This document shows, piece after piece, positions 28,101 to 39,000 of a stretch of 64,000 nucleotides of DNA. The notes beneath the pieces were generated by a model, which worked only from the letters and a program-made list of their open reading frames with translations, ran no database searches and was not told the origin of the DNA. Every line of letters begins with the position of its first letter. Within the stretch, counting starts at the first letter, position 1. A program made the translations under genes and the position numbers. This stretch comes from Parus major (lineage: Eukaryota; Chordata; Aves; Passeriformes; Paridae), in contig NC_031796.1 of NCBI RefSeq assembly GCF_001522545.3, positions 2,719,640 to 2,783,639 on the forward strand, written 5' to 3'.

Positions 28101-31100
28101 TTTTAACACTGAAATTCCACTACCCATTTCCTAAAATGTCATCTGGGTTTTGACACCAATTTTATTTTAGTCTGTTAATCACTTATCCTCAGGACTCTGT
28201 TATTCTGAGTGGATACACACTTCAGAGGGAATTTATCATTTTATGGAACCCCAGTGAAATAATTTCACCCTGGAATTCCATGAACCCAGACACACTGTGC
28301 TGCCTTTTTATAACAAGAAAAATCCCTGTGGGTGAGCACTGGCAGGAGCAGAAGCCCAGCAGCAGCTCCAGCATTCCCAGTCACTTGTCCCCAGGAGAAA
28401 TTTATTTCATTTAATGCATGGAACAGCATTAACTTCTCCCTGTCCCCAGACAAAGGCAAGGTCAGGCCAAGAAGAGACTTCCAGGATTTTTGGGGAAAGC
28501 CACTGAGCTGCTGTGTCCATGCAGGGGGTGAGGGAGAGGGGGATGCTGGGGCTGATCCAGTGACAAGGGACTTGCTGCCAGAGCCATTCCTGGGTGACAC
28601 TGGGCACTGACAATGTGCTGTTTGCAACCAGAGGCACCAAGAAAATGCAAAGCAAACAAAAAGCAGGATTTAGCCCAAAGGGACATTCCATTGTCTCCTG
28701 TCAGGTCTGTGCCATTGCAATGTCACTGATCCTTGCTTGAACCACAAATCCTCCCAGCACAGGGAGCTCCACTGCACCCAGAGCCCTGCCCAGGACAAAC
28801 CTCTCCCGTGAACAAGGACAAGGAGAGGTCTTGGCTCCCAGCTGAGGACAAGGGATGGATTCAGGGAGGGGACACAGGGACAGTGGGGCTGTTTGGGGCT
28901 GGGGAAGGAGCAGTCAGCAGCCTCACAGAGCTTCCTCCAGCTAGCATTTATGGGAAAAAAGGAGAATTGTAAGGGAAAATGTTGGGTGAGGAAATAGAGA
29001 GGCATGAGTGGGGTGAGCCCAGCTCTCCACAGGGGCAGCTGCAGTTGTACAAACCAGCTCCTTTCCTGACTGGCACAGGCAGAAGCAGCACAGGTTTCTA
29101 TACAATAACAGCTGCAGTGCCAGCACTGAACAGAGACAGCCCTGGATGTGTTGGGAAAGGTTTCTGAAGAAACCACAGAATGGTTTGGGTTGGACCTTAA
29201 TGATGATCTCATCAGAAAAAAATCATATAGAAAAAAAAAAAAATATATATATATATATATGTACAAAAAAACCCAAACCAAACAACCACCACAAAAAAAA
29301 CCCCAATGCCAGACGAAAAAACTACAACAGAAGGCAAAAATCCCCACAAACAAGAAAACAAACAGAAAAAAGCTTTTCCCCTGCAGGATGATGAACCCAA
29401 GGAGCAGCAAATGCTGGGGCAGCCCAAAGTGAAGCTGCTCATCCCCATGGCAGGTGAAAGAGTAACTCAGCAGTGGAATGAGAGGCAGATCACACCTGCA
29501 GCCACGGGGCAGTGTTGGTTCAAGTCCTACCAGGACAAACACAAAGTTCCTGTTGAGGTGAGGCCCTGCAGGTCACCCCACACTGAGCACCCCAAGGCAC
29601 AGCACCCTACCTTCTTTCTCCTCTTTGGCATCAACGACCTGGGAGTCAGACCACCTCTCCACAACTTCCCTGCACACATCATTCAGGAGATCTTCTTCCT
29701 AGAAAGGGAAAAGAGACTCCTCAGACTTGGAACAGAGTTGACTGCTTCAAACCAGCACCAGTCAGACAGGAAAGGCAGCAGCTACAAAGGATCTGCAGCC
29801 CAGCAGCCAGCTCAGGAATACAGCTGTTCACCCCAAATCTACTTGTTAAACACACACAGGGCTCTGGTTTCTGTGGGATGACACAACCACACCGTGTCTG
29901 GTCACTGCACACATGAACAGCTCTGACACACGTGGGTTTCACCACGGTGCCTGTGCAGGAGCCACGGCCCTGCCCACAGCCAGGAGGCCGTCGGGGATCT
30001 TTGATCCCAAAGCCTCCTCCCAGCATCCTCCCTCTTCCTGAGCAAGGCCACAGGGAAATGACTCAGTGCCACTCCACATCAAGCTCACTAAAGGGAATAA
30101 ATGACATGGGATAAAGGTGCAGAGCTGGAACCACTGTGGTGGTGCTGAGATCCATCACCTCCCACCATCAGGGACACTCTGGTCCCCTCTGACCTGCCTG
30201 GAACATTAAACACGACTTAGAAGTGGCAGAGGGACACATCCCCCTGCTCCAGCAGGGGCTCCTCCAGGGGCTGCAGGTGGATCTGTGCCCCAAAATGCAT
30301 CTCCAGGGGCTGCAGGGGCACAGCTGCCTCACCATGGTCTTCCCCACAGAATCTTGGGAATCTCAGCCACGGTGCCTGGAGCAGCTCCTGCTCCTCCTTC
30401 TCCACTGACCCCACAAAGCTGTTCCTCTCACAGGTTCTCACTCCTCTCTCCAGCTGTGCTTCTGCAGGTGTTTTTCTCCCCTGCTTAAATTTGTTACTTA
30501 AAGGTGCTGAATGTCTTGAGCTGATTGGCATTTGCTCCATGGAATGTGGGAGAGCCAAACACCACTGATGGGAGATCACAGACCTCAGAGGCCACCACCA
30601 AATATTTCCAAACAAATGAGAAATGATGTTGGTTTGGAATTCAGTAAATACAGAGGAAAATTAACCATGGAAAATACAAGTGAGGCAGATCCTGTCTGGC
30701 TTAAAATGGACAGAAATAAAACTAGATTTTAAGTTTCTTGATTAGAAATTGTGACATCTGAATAAACTCACTAGTGCAAGACATGATCAGGACTGAGGAA
30801 CCATGGACATGACAGCAGATGTCACCTGAGATGTCACTTTATTTTAATAAGGTTTGTAAAATACAAACAAGTGAACACAAAAAAAATCCCCTGTAATTTG
30901 TGTATGGAACTAGGAGAAGAGACTTGGCAAGAAAAGCCTGAAATCCACCAAATAAAACACTGTTTCAAAAGGCAATACAGAAATAAGCACAAAGTCTAAA
31001 AATAAAGAAACAAAAAAGAAATTAAAAATGAACAGACTACAAAGAGTAATTACAAAGTCTGAGGGTTCAAGAGACAAAAATATTTTACAGGAATGGCAGA

Positions 31101-32697
31101 AAAATCAAACTGAGCCAGAAACTGCAAATGAGGCTCAACATGGCTGTGGCAGAGAAGGAAAAGGCTGTGGTGTGACTGGGGCAGCCCTGGGCTCACAGAG
31201 CTGCTCAGTCCTGGCAGCAGCACCACAGAGGGGAACTCAGCACTGAGCAGGAAAGGGGAAACAGCAGAAAACCAGACTGTCAGGAAAGGGAATATCAGCG
31301 GCAGGGCCAGCCAGCCCTGCTCACACAGGACACACTTCCCAGGCCTGGAGAGGGCCAGGCACAGTGATGGGGATGGGATGAAGTCTGGTAATTACAGGGT
31401 GGTTAATTAACCTCGACTACTGCAAAGCAGCACTTTGCAAAGACACCTGGCTCCCTCCCTCAGGATTCTCCAGCTCTTTCAGGCTCAAAGCTGCTCTGCC
31501 ACAGCTGAAGGAGCTCGCTGCTGTGCCCCAGGGTGGGCTGGGGACAGGGATGGCAGGGGAGGGTGCTCTGACTTTTAGGAAACCCATCTGGAGTGGTACA
31601 GTCGGGGTACAGAAGGAATGGTGTCATGCCTGTGATAACAGAACGCTGATTGTACCCACCCAGTCCCTCTGAGTTTTGTGCTCCCACACATTTTGGGAGG
31701 AAATCAGCGACAACCACTGAGCAGACAGCTACCAACACCAGCACCACTCATGATTTAACATTTTAAACTATGAAACATCCATTTATGAAAAACCCCGAGA
31801 CACAGATACTGTAAAAATAACACAAGGAAGATTAGCGAAGAGAAATCCCTCCCTGCACTCTGCTGGCTCCCATCAATCTGGCAGGAGCAGAGGCATGTCC
31901 TGCCCATCCTCCAGGCCCACCCGCGGCTGTTCCCGTCCGTCCCAGCCCCAGCCGGACGATTCCTGACAGACAAACGCGTGTGTGAGGCACGAGAGCACCG
32001 CCCAACACACTCCTGCCAGAGGATTTACTACTGAAAGTCCCTTCTGGAGCCCCCCTGGCGCTGCCCAGCTCGCGGTGAGCCCTGAGCGCTGCACACAAAC
32101 CAAGGGGATCGCCACGAACAGCCCCTTCCCCAGCACGGGCCAGAGCCTCCATCAGCCCCCAGCCTGGCCCAAAACCCCTCCCCAGACAACAACAGCCCCA
32201 AACAAGCAGCGAAAACCCCGCAAGGGTCGGGGCTGGGGGTAAAAAAGCCCCTGGAGGTGCGTGTCCTTCCAGAAAGGGGGGAGCCCGCTCCGGGAAGGGG
32301 CTGATCCGCCTCGAGAAGGGGGTGATGCCCCCCAGGGCTCCGGGGAGCCGCCCCGCCTGTCCCCCCGCACCCACGGAGCCCCCGCTGCCTTGCTCGCTGC
32401 AGGGAGCCCCGGCGGGAGTGGACGGCGAGACCCCGCTCGCCCGGGGGCCGCGGAGGGACCCCCGCCCCTCACCAGGCAGGCGGCCAGGACGGCCCGCAGC
32501 GCCTCCAGCCGCTCCTCGTCACTCTCCTCCTCCCGCAGCAGACCCTCGATGTAGGCGCCGTACACGGCGCGATCCAGCCCCAGCGCGTCCAGCCGCGCTG
32601 CGAGCCAGGCCGGGAACGGCGGCGGCTCCGGGAGCAGGACGGGGGCCGGGATCGGGATCGGGATCGGGGCCGCGCCCGCCCCACCGGGCGCCGCCAT
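25162..32697 (-). CDS. CCDC43: CCDC43, coiled-coil domain-containing protein 43 (5 exons)
   Basis: Small, conserved, poorly characterised protein; the family has an N-terminal helical region and a charged coiled-coil tail. Exons on the minus strand: 1, 32697-32473; 2, 29698-29611; 3, 27508-27373; 4, 26761-26706; 5, 25349-25162. Phases join without a break to give about 230 residues (human about 224). Landmarks: [13 protein letters not shown] (exon 1), [16 protein letters not shown] (exon 2), [18 protein letters not shown] (exon 3), [10 protein letters not shown] (exon 4), [16 protein letters not shown] (exon 5), and a Lys/Arg/Glu-rich coiled coil ending KGERKR. Introns 1 and 2 are GT-AG; introns 3 and 4 have minor-spliceosome signals. 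The start codon lies in AAGATGGCGGC, a YY1-type site. Confidence 0.93.
25350..26705 (-). other. CCDC43: probable U12-type GT-AG intron (CCDC43 intron 4)
   Basis: The donor is GTATCCTTTG (26705-26696), a full match to the U12 GT-type consensus. The acceptor is CCACCCCAG (ends 25350). The branch site is weaker: GCCCTTAGCC, with its A 11 bases from the AG. The intron lacks a long polypyrimidine tract. It carries a plus-strand CR1 (25560-25985). Confidence 0.7.
25560..25985 (+). mobile_element. CR1 LINE 3' fragment (about 425 bp)
   Basis: Sense CR1 3' UTR-like end: GGAGCTCAGCCTGGAGAAAA, CAGGGCAGTGGTGGAGTCCC, GATTTAAAAGCCATGCAGAT, GGTTGGACTCAATCTGAGAG, TTTTCCAACCTTAGTGATTC. Lies in CCDC43 intron 4, opposite to that gene. 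Confidence 0.9.
26762..27372 (-). other. CCDC43: U12-type AT-AC intron (CCDC43 intron 3)
   Basis: On the minus strand the intron begins ATATCCTTTT (27372-27363), the consensus for U12 AT-AC donors. It ends TTCCTTAATTCTCTCAC (26778-26762), holding a near-perfect U12 branch site TTCCTTAA 9-10 bases from the AC end. No GT-AG choice keeps the frame and the conserved protein, whereas AT-AC joins GA|T into Asp exactly at the family position. Confidence 0.85.
29171..29212 (-). mobile_element. short CR1 LINE end followed by simple repeat
   Basis: CACAGAATGGTTTGGGTTGG and GACCTTAATGATGATCTCAT match the antisense CR1 end; an A-run and (AT)n follow directly. In CCDC43 intron 2. Confidence 0.65.
29213..29375. 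repeat. poly(A), (AT)n and A/C-rich low complexity
   Basis: A 13-base A run, then about 9 AT units, then an A-rich stretch with CCC and CAAAC words. The minus frame over it gives a hydrophobic Tyr/Ile/Phe run that mimics a membrane protein but is a repeat artefact. Confidence 0.85.
29699..32472 (-). other. CCDC43: CCDC43 intron 1, nothing recognised inside
   Basis: 2.8 kb between exons 1 and 2. The donor is CTG|GTGAGG and the acceptor TTTCTAG. It includes an A-rich region (30840-31110) and GC-rich sequence toward exon 1. I see no coding exon, RNA gene or clear repeat family. Confidence 0.6.
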
Positions 32698-33014
32698 CTT
32701 GGGCCTTCAGAGGGGGGGGACGGCGGCCGCGGCGGGACAAAATTGTGGCGCCGGCGGGAGCGGGGTCGGGGTTGGTGTGGCCGTGCCCAGACGGGAGCGG
32801 CGGGACCGAGCGGGTGGCCCGGTGTGCTCGGTGTGCCCTGTGTGTTCCCTGCGCCACCTGCGCCCTTGGCACAGCTTCTCCTTCCCCCGCAGAGCGGTTT
32901 GGCGGGGAGCGGCGCGTCCCTGCGCGGCCGCCGTGCGGGGAGGGGCGGGCGGCGGAATTTAAACACGGCCAAGCGGCGGCGGGCTCCCGGCGGCTCCGAG
33001 CTCCGGGCAGGACC
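32698..33014. promoter_or_regulatory. bidirectional CpG-island promoter of CCDC43 and DBF4B
   Basis: The two start codons face away from each other with 317 bp between them, inside a CpG island that extends over both first exons. At the CCDC43 end the sequence CCAAGATGGCGGC is a YY1 consensus overlapping the ATG. At the DBF4B end lies GGCGGAATTTAAAC, the only AT-rich patch, followed by GGCGG and CGG words of E2F/Sp1 type. No TATA box at a convincing place. Shared control is inferred from spacing. Confidence 0.75.
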
Positions 33015-36000
33015 ATGGCGGGCACGGCCTCCCCTCGGCCCCTCCGCGGACAGTCCTTCTACCTGGACCTGCCGAGCGGCCGCAGCGCCCGGGACCTGGC
33101 GGAGGCCATCGGGCGGCTCGGTGGGGTGAGCGCGGCCTGAGGGCCGGGAGGGGCCCGGGCCTGGGGGTCCCTGGTAGTGGGGAGGATCTAGGGGGTGTCT
33201 TGGGGGGCTCTGCCCCTTTTCTGTCTTTGCTCATTTTTTTAATGTTTCCAGATTTTCCGGTGAGCCGGTTCTCTCCCCGGGCCCCCCGGCAGCCGGAGCC
33301 CTGGGGGGCTGCTGGAGGCCGCTCCCGGCCCCTCGGGGGTCCCCGGCTCCGGCCCAGCCTTTCCCTCCCCACACTGCAGCTGTTTCCCGGCTGCCTGGCC
33401 CGGCCAGCGCTGCTGACCAGCGTGCGAGCAGCTCCCAGGCAGCGGGGACCAGCTCCCTGGCCATGGATGGAGGTGTTTCCAGGCAGGGGTGATGCTCACT
33501 TCGTCCTGGGAGCGCTTCCCAGGGGCTGGGAACTGGCTGCCACTGCCGGGCCCCTCCCAGAGCTGATGGATCAGCTGTCCTGTGGTCATGGCTGCCACAT
33601 CACCTTGGTTTGCCTGGCCAGGGGCACATTCTCCATCTCTCCCCCTCATCACTGACAACAGCCCGTGGCAGTTTAATTATTTTGGAAAGTTGTGGGACTT
33701 CTAAATGGAATTCAACATAGGGTAAAGTAGGAAAATGCCAGCCAAGGTTATTGTCATGGAGCTGTGTGTTTTTTTCATGGTTTTCACAGAAAAGCCATCT
33801 GGACCCTTTTCCCTGGGATGCTGTTATTTGGGTGGATCCCTGTGGCATCCTTCATGGCCTCCAGGCTTCCTTGCTGCTGATATTCCTCATCAATTCCTTA
33901 TATCCTGTCCCAAAACCCGCTAAAAAGTAGCATCACCTCAGTCCCTCAAGCTGGAGCTAAGCATGGGGTTGTACCTGTTGTTCATTTTTCAGTCTCATTA
34001 TTCTTGTGCACAGTTTGATTCTAACAGTTGTTGCTCTTTGTTTTCAAGCTCTTTAACCTCTCCGAGATGATGATCTCATGTAACCTCAAAACTTAAATCC
34101 TACAACGTACACACATGTAAAATGTTTTAATTCTTGCTGATGCTGCATCCCTTCAGCCCTGATCAGGTGTTGGCTGCACAGACAGGGTGGGGAAGGTGAC
34201 TTGCACTGTTTTCTCTTTCATGAATTACATCTTCACCCTGAACTTGCTGGTTTCTCCCTGCCCTCCCCTGGATGTGCCCCCCACACTTGGGACATCTCTT
34301 TCCTAACTGGGCATCCTCAAGTCTGAGAACCCAGTGCTCCCAGCAGACAGTTACTTCTCTATGCAGCTGCTGTGTTACTTGGAAATAATATTAGACTTTG
34401 ACCTTTCATCTGGCTCCTATCAAACACCATCCTGGCCCTCCCTGTCTGACATGAGGTCCCCTGGCAGTGGAGCTCTCATTCCTCTTGTTTCTGTAGAGAT
34501 GCTGAACTACAGCACAGCTGCTGTCTGTAAAGCAGCTCTTTGGCAGCAATATCCAAGCCCAGGTTCTGTGTGTAGTTCAGGACACAGGTAAGGACATCCT
34601 GTGGCCTTGGGCTTGCATGTGGCACTGTGAACTTGGCATGGGGCTGGTGACACTCTGCAGTGTTATTTGGAAGGGGGAGTTGTGATTTCCTCTCTTCTGT
34701 GCTTGCAGCACAGCCTGCAGTGACCCTTGTAGCACTTCACAACCACGTCATGGTTTGGGAATCTCCACCTACAGGGATCCTGCAATGGAGCAGAACCAGC
34801 CTGTTCAGCAGCTGTGATTTTGGGCTGCCCAGATCTTTATCTTCCTAAGGGCTTCACACCTGTGCCCTGTGATCCTCTCCTCCTGCACAGATTTTGAGAA
34901 GCCAAGTCATTTTTGGCTTACAATTCCATTTGTATTGTATTCCAAACAACTTTTGGGTTTCCACCTCCTCTTGGCCTGGTAGCTCCTGTGTAAAGGTGTG
35001 TGTATGTGTCTCATCTCTCTGGTTCCCTCCTGCCCTGTTCTCTGTGGAGCTGCTTGCCCAGTTATTCACTTTCTCCTTTATTTTTTGTAAAACTTGTTAT
35101 GTTCTCCTGGGGACAGAGCTCCTCCAGGCTGATCCATGGAGTCCAAGGCCTTTTCCTCAGCTGCTGGGTTTTTTTGAAAGCACTGTGTGAGGAGTAGGTG
35201 GTGGTGGCAGAGTTGTGGATGTCTGGATCTGAAGTTCTGGTGACTACTTGCAGTGAATCTCTAGGGCATCACAGGACCTCCTCCTCTTGGGGACGGCAGT
35301 AAGGAATGAAAGAAGGAATGTGTTTGCTTCCAGCAGCCCCTCACTGTGTGGGGGTTGAGCCAGGGGCAGTAGCTTTGTTTAGCAGGGCTCTGTCAGCTCA
35401 GACACTTGCAGAGCTGCTCTGTTCTGTCTCTCTGCAGGTGACCGAAAGCTTCCTGAGCAAAGAAGTCACCTGTGTGGTGTCCAGCAACAGAGAGGCCAAG
35501 CGGGGCCAGGCCAGGGCTCGGGAGGAGAAGCTGAGCAGCCCAACTGCAGAAGGCACAAAATGCAGCAGCTCAGTGCCTGCAGCCCCCAAAGGGAACCCAG
35601 CCAGACCTCGCCAGAAGCCGCCCTACACTGTAAGAGCTACAAAGGTTTTGGCCCAAGGGGTCTGTAGGGTAGAATCTGGGGCCAGTTTTGGAAGGTGGAG
35701 TTGTGCCTGCTGTGAGCAAATATTCTGTGTTTTATTCCTGTTTCCCTGGCTGTTCCTATTCATACTCTTGTTCCTTGTGTCTGCCATCACTGTCTACTCA
35801 AACGTGCATGTCACGGCTTTGGGCTGTAATCAAGGAAATGTGGAATGGCAGAGGAGGTGGAGGCCTTGGCTGGCCTCCTGAGGGAACAGGCAGGGGTGTG
35901 GTGAGAAAAGCCAGAGAAATGTAGGCCAGAGAAAACCATTGCAGTCTCTGGGTACTCACAGACACAGGGCAAAGCCCTTGTACCCTGGGAGGAGATTCAT

Positions 36001-39000
36001 GAGAGCCTCCTGCAGGAAGGGGCTTCTCCTGGTCCCATTTGCCTGTTGGAGCTGGGCTTTCTGCTCACAAATACTTGTGGCCAAACTCCAACATCCCACC
36101 TTGAACGTGGTGTCTGCTGGAAGCTGTGACTGGGGAAAGGCAGCTGCCCCAGTTCAGGCCTGGGGAATCTCTGCCAGCTTGAGCTTCACCACCTGCAGTG
36201 GGAAACCTGAGCTGCAGAGATTTCTCCCAGTTTTTGTCCCTGTCCTGGCTTCCAGGACTGTCCTTTATCTAACAAAGTGCTGAACCAATCTGCTGAGACC
36301 ATTGGCTTGAAAATAAGGCTCAGTTCCCAGAATGTTCTTAACCCTGGCCAGCTTGCTGGGATTCCTGGAGAACAGGAGGCTCAGGGGGACCTGATCTGTC
36401 TACAACTCCCTGACAGGAGGTTGTAACCAGATGAGGCTTGGTCACTTGTCCTGGGTAACAAGAGGAAACAATCTCAAGTTGTGCTGGGCAGGTTTAGATT
36501 GGATGTTAGGGAAAACCCCTTCATGAAAAGGGTTGTCCAACCCTGGCACAGGTGCCCAGGGCAGTGGTGGGGTCCCCATCCCTGGAGGGATTTAAAAACT
36601 GTGGATGTGGCACCTGAGGACATGGGTCAGTGGTGACCTTGGCCGTGCTGGGGTAGGGTTGGACTTCCTGACCTTACAGAGCTTTTCTAGCCTGAACAAT
36701 TCCATGACACAGCAGGCAGTTTCCAAGCTAAATTGCTGCTTCCTCTTGGCTCGCTCTGGAGCCTTCATTTCACTGCTGGTCGATAATTCCAAGCCTTGGC
36801 TGGTGCAGTTGAGTGGTCCTCTCTGCAGTTTGCCTTCCCTGGAAAGGCTCTCTCCACTGGCAGAGATGAGCCCAGCAGAGTGTGGGGATCCCCAGGGATT
36901 GTTGTTCTCCAGCTCTTTGCCATGACCTGTTTGTGTTTCCTCTCTCCACAGGCGCTGCTGAGCCGGGGGAAGGAGCTGCTGCACAAGGCCATGAAGAACC
37001 AGGTGAGCAGCTTTGGACGGGCTCTGCTGGGGCTGGGTGTGCACAGAGTTCTGCTGAGCAGAGCAGAAGCAGTGCCAGCCTTCCTGCAGAGCCCCTGCCC
37101 TGCTGACAGAGCAGATCCTGGGGCTGGGAAAGGCACAAAGCAGTTGCTTGTGACCCGCAGGATGTTGTGTAGTGCTCCTGGTCACTGCTATTTGTGGAGC
37201 CGTGTCATCCGGTGTTGTACCTCTAAGGCCTGTCCCAACCATCTGGGTGCTCAACACAAGAGAATTATTGACACAAGGCCTGTTGTTAGATGAATTTTTA
37301 GCTTAAGAACTAAAGTAATGTAGCTGGGGCAAAAGGCTCCCCTGCAGTCCTTTCCCTGAGGTCTCAAGTGGCCAGATAAATCTCAGTGCCCACTTAGAAG
37401 CTCATGCTGTAGCAGGGATGAAACATTTGCCCTGTTAATTTGGGATAGATAAAGCATGAGTTCGATCCTTTACTGCTGTGCCCTGATTTTGATAAGAGCC
37501 ATGCAGTGCTGTGTCAGTTGGGCAGCAGGAAGGGCCCTCAGCTCAGTTTAGAGCTGCACGTGGCTGTGCTTTGAGCTGTGCTTTGCCAAACCTCTCTGTA
37601 CAGGACACCTGCAGTGGCAGCAGCATCCTCGCCAACGCTCGCCTGTGGGGAGTCCAGATCCTGCATGTGGATGGTATCCTTCACTGTGGGGGGCAAGGAG
37701 GCTGCTGGTAATGAGGGATTTTGGAGACAGGTGGAGCAGAAGTGATGTAAGGAGAGTAGAACAGAAGGAAGAAATTGCAAGCAAATATCCTGGAGTGCTG
37801 CCATCCTGGCCAAGGCCAGGTCTGCCCTCAAACACCAGATTTGTGTGTACAGAACGTGCCACTGTCACATTTGCCACAGCAAACACAGGGTACATTGTAA
37901 TGTACTGAAGGTGGAACATTAGGAAATGTCAATATCTTGGTCAGTACATCAAATTGTTCCAAAAAGACCATTTTTACTAATTAACCTGGTAGTACAATCG
38001 TGATAAGGGCAGGATTTGGTCGGGTTTAATTAGGAAGTGCTGGTGTTTGAGGATCTGTTCTGGGAGGCACTTCCCATCCCCATGATGGATGGGGAGGGGG
38101 TGATGGGAAAGACAGATGGTGGAACTCTGATACTAATAATAGGTCAGGAGTAAAAGGTTCCTGAGTGTCTGATGACAGTGACATACAGCTGTGCCTGAGC
38201 CTGTCTGGATCCTGTCCCTGGGCTCTGCTCGGCCTCTGGGGCTGCCAGACCTCGGGCTCTGCTCTGTGTCCTGCAGAGCTCCTGCCAGTGTCTCCTTCCT
38301 GCAGAGCCCCAGCAGCCTCCAGCTCTGCTAGAGAGCAAACAGGGGAGGCTGTCCCTCAAAATGTTCTCTTGGCTTCATCTTGAACCAATCCCTGGGGGAG
38401 ATGCTCTGCCAGGGGCTGCAGGCTCCAGCTTTTCCCAGTGCCATTGGGGGTGTGCCACAGTGTGAGGGGAACAGCTCCTTTCCCTGGCTGAACTTTGTCT
38501 CTTTGACATCCCACCTGCACAGAAATGTTGTCCTATGCCCAGCAGCTGCTGCGAGCCATCTCAGGAGCAAGGAAGCAATGCCAGAAGACAGAGGTAACAA
38601 CTGCAGCCAATTTCAGGAGTTCAGGGCTCCTGGGCAGCTTTGAACAGTTCTTGTAGCAACTTCAGTGCCAGTGAGGGGGACTGAACTTCAGTCAGGGGGT
38701 GCTGGATCCAATCTGGTGCTTGTGTTAGTTGATGGAGATGAAAAAATTCAAAGAATTTTTCCTTTTATAAAGTTGGGGGTAAATCCAGATGAGGATGAGG
38801 CAGCTGTTGGTAAATATCAGCATCCATAGCACAGCTAATACTGACTTTGACCCTAAGGGACTAAGGGTCACCTTTTAACCCCAGATGGCAACTCTGCCTC
38901 ACACAGCCACCCTCTGGCATCCCCCTGGGATGGGGAGTGAAGTGGGAGAGAAAAAGTGAGAAAGTGAAAATTCTCTTATGAATTGAGATAAAGATGATTT

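Noticed and set aside
28670..29542. Hydrophobic minus-strand frame that looks like a membrane protein
   Set aside because: The hydrophobic core is translated from an A-run and (AT)n next to a CR1 fragment.
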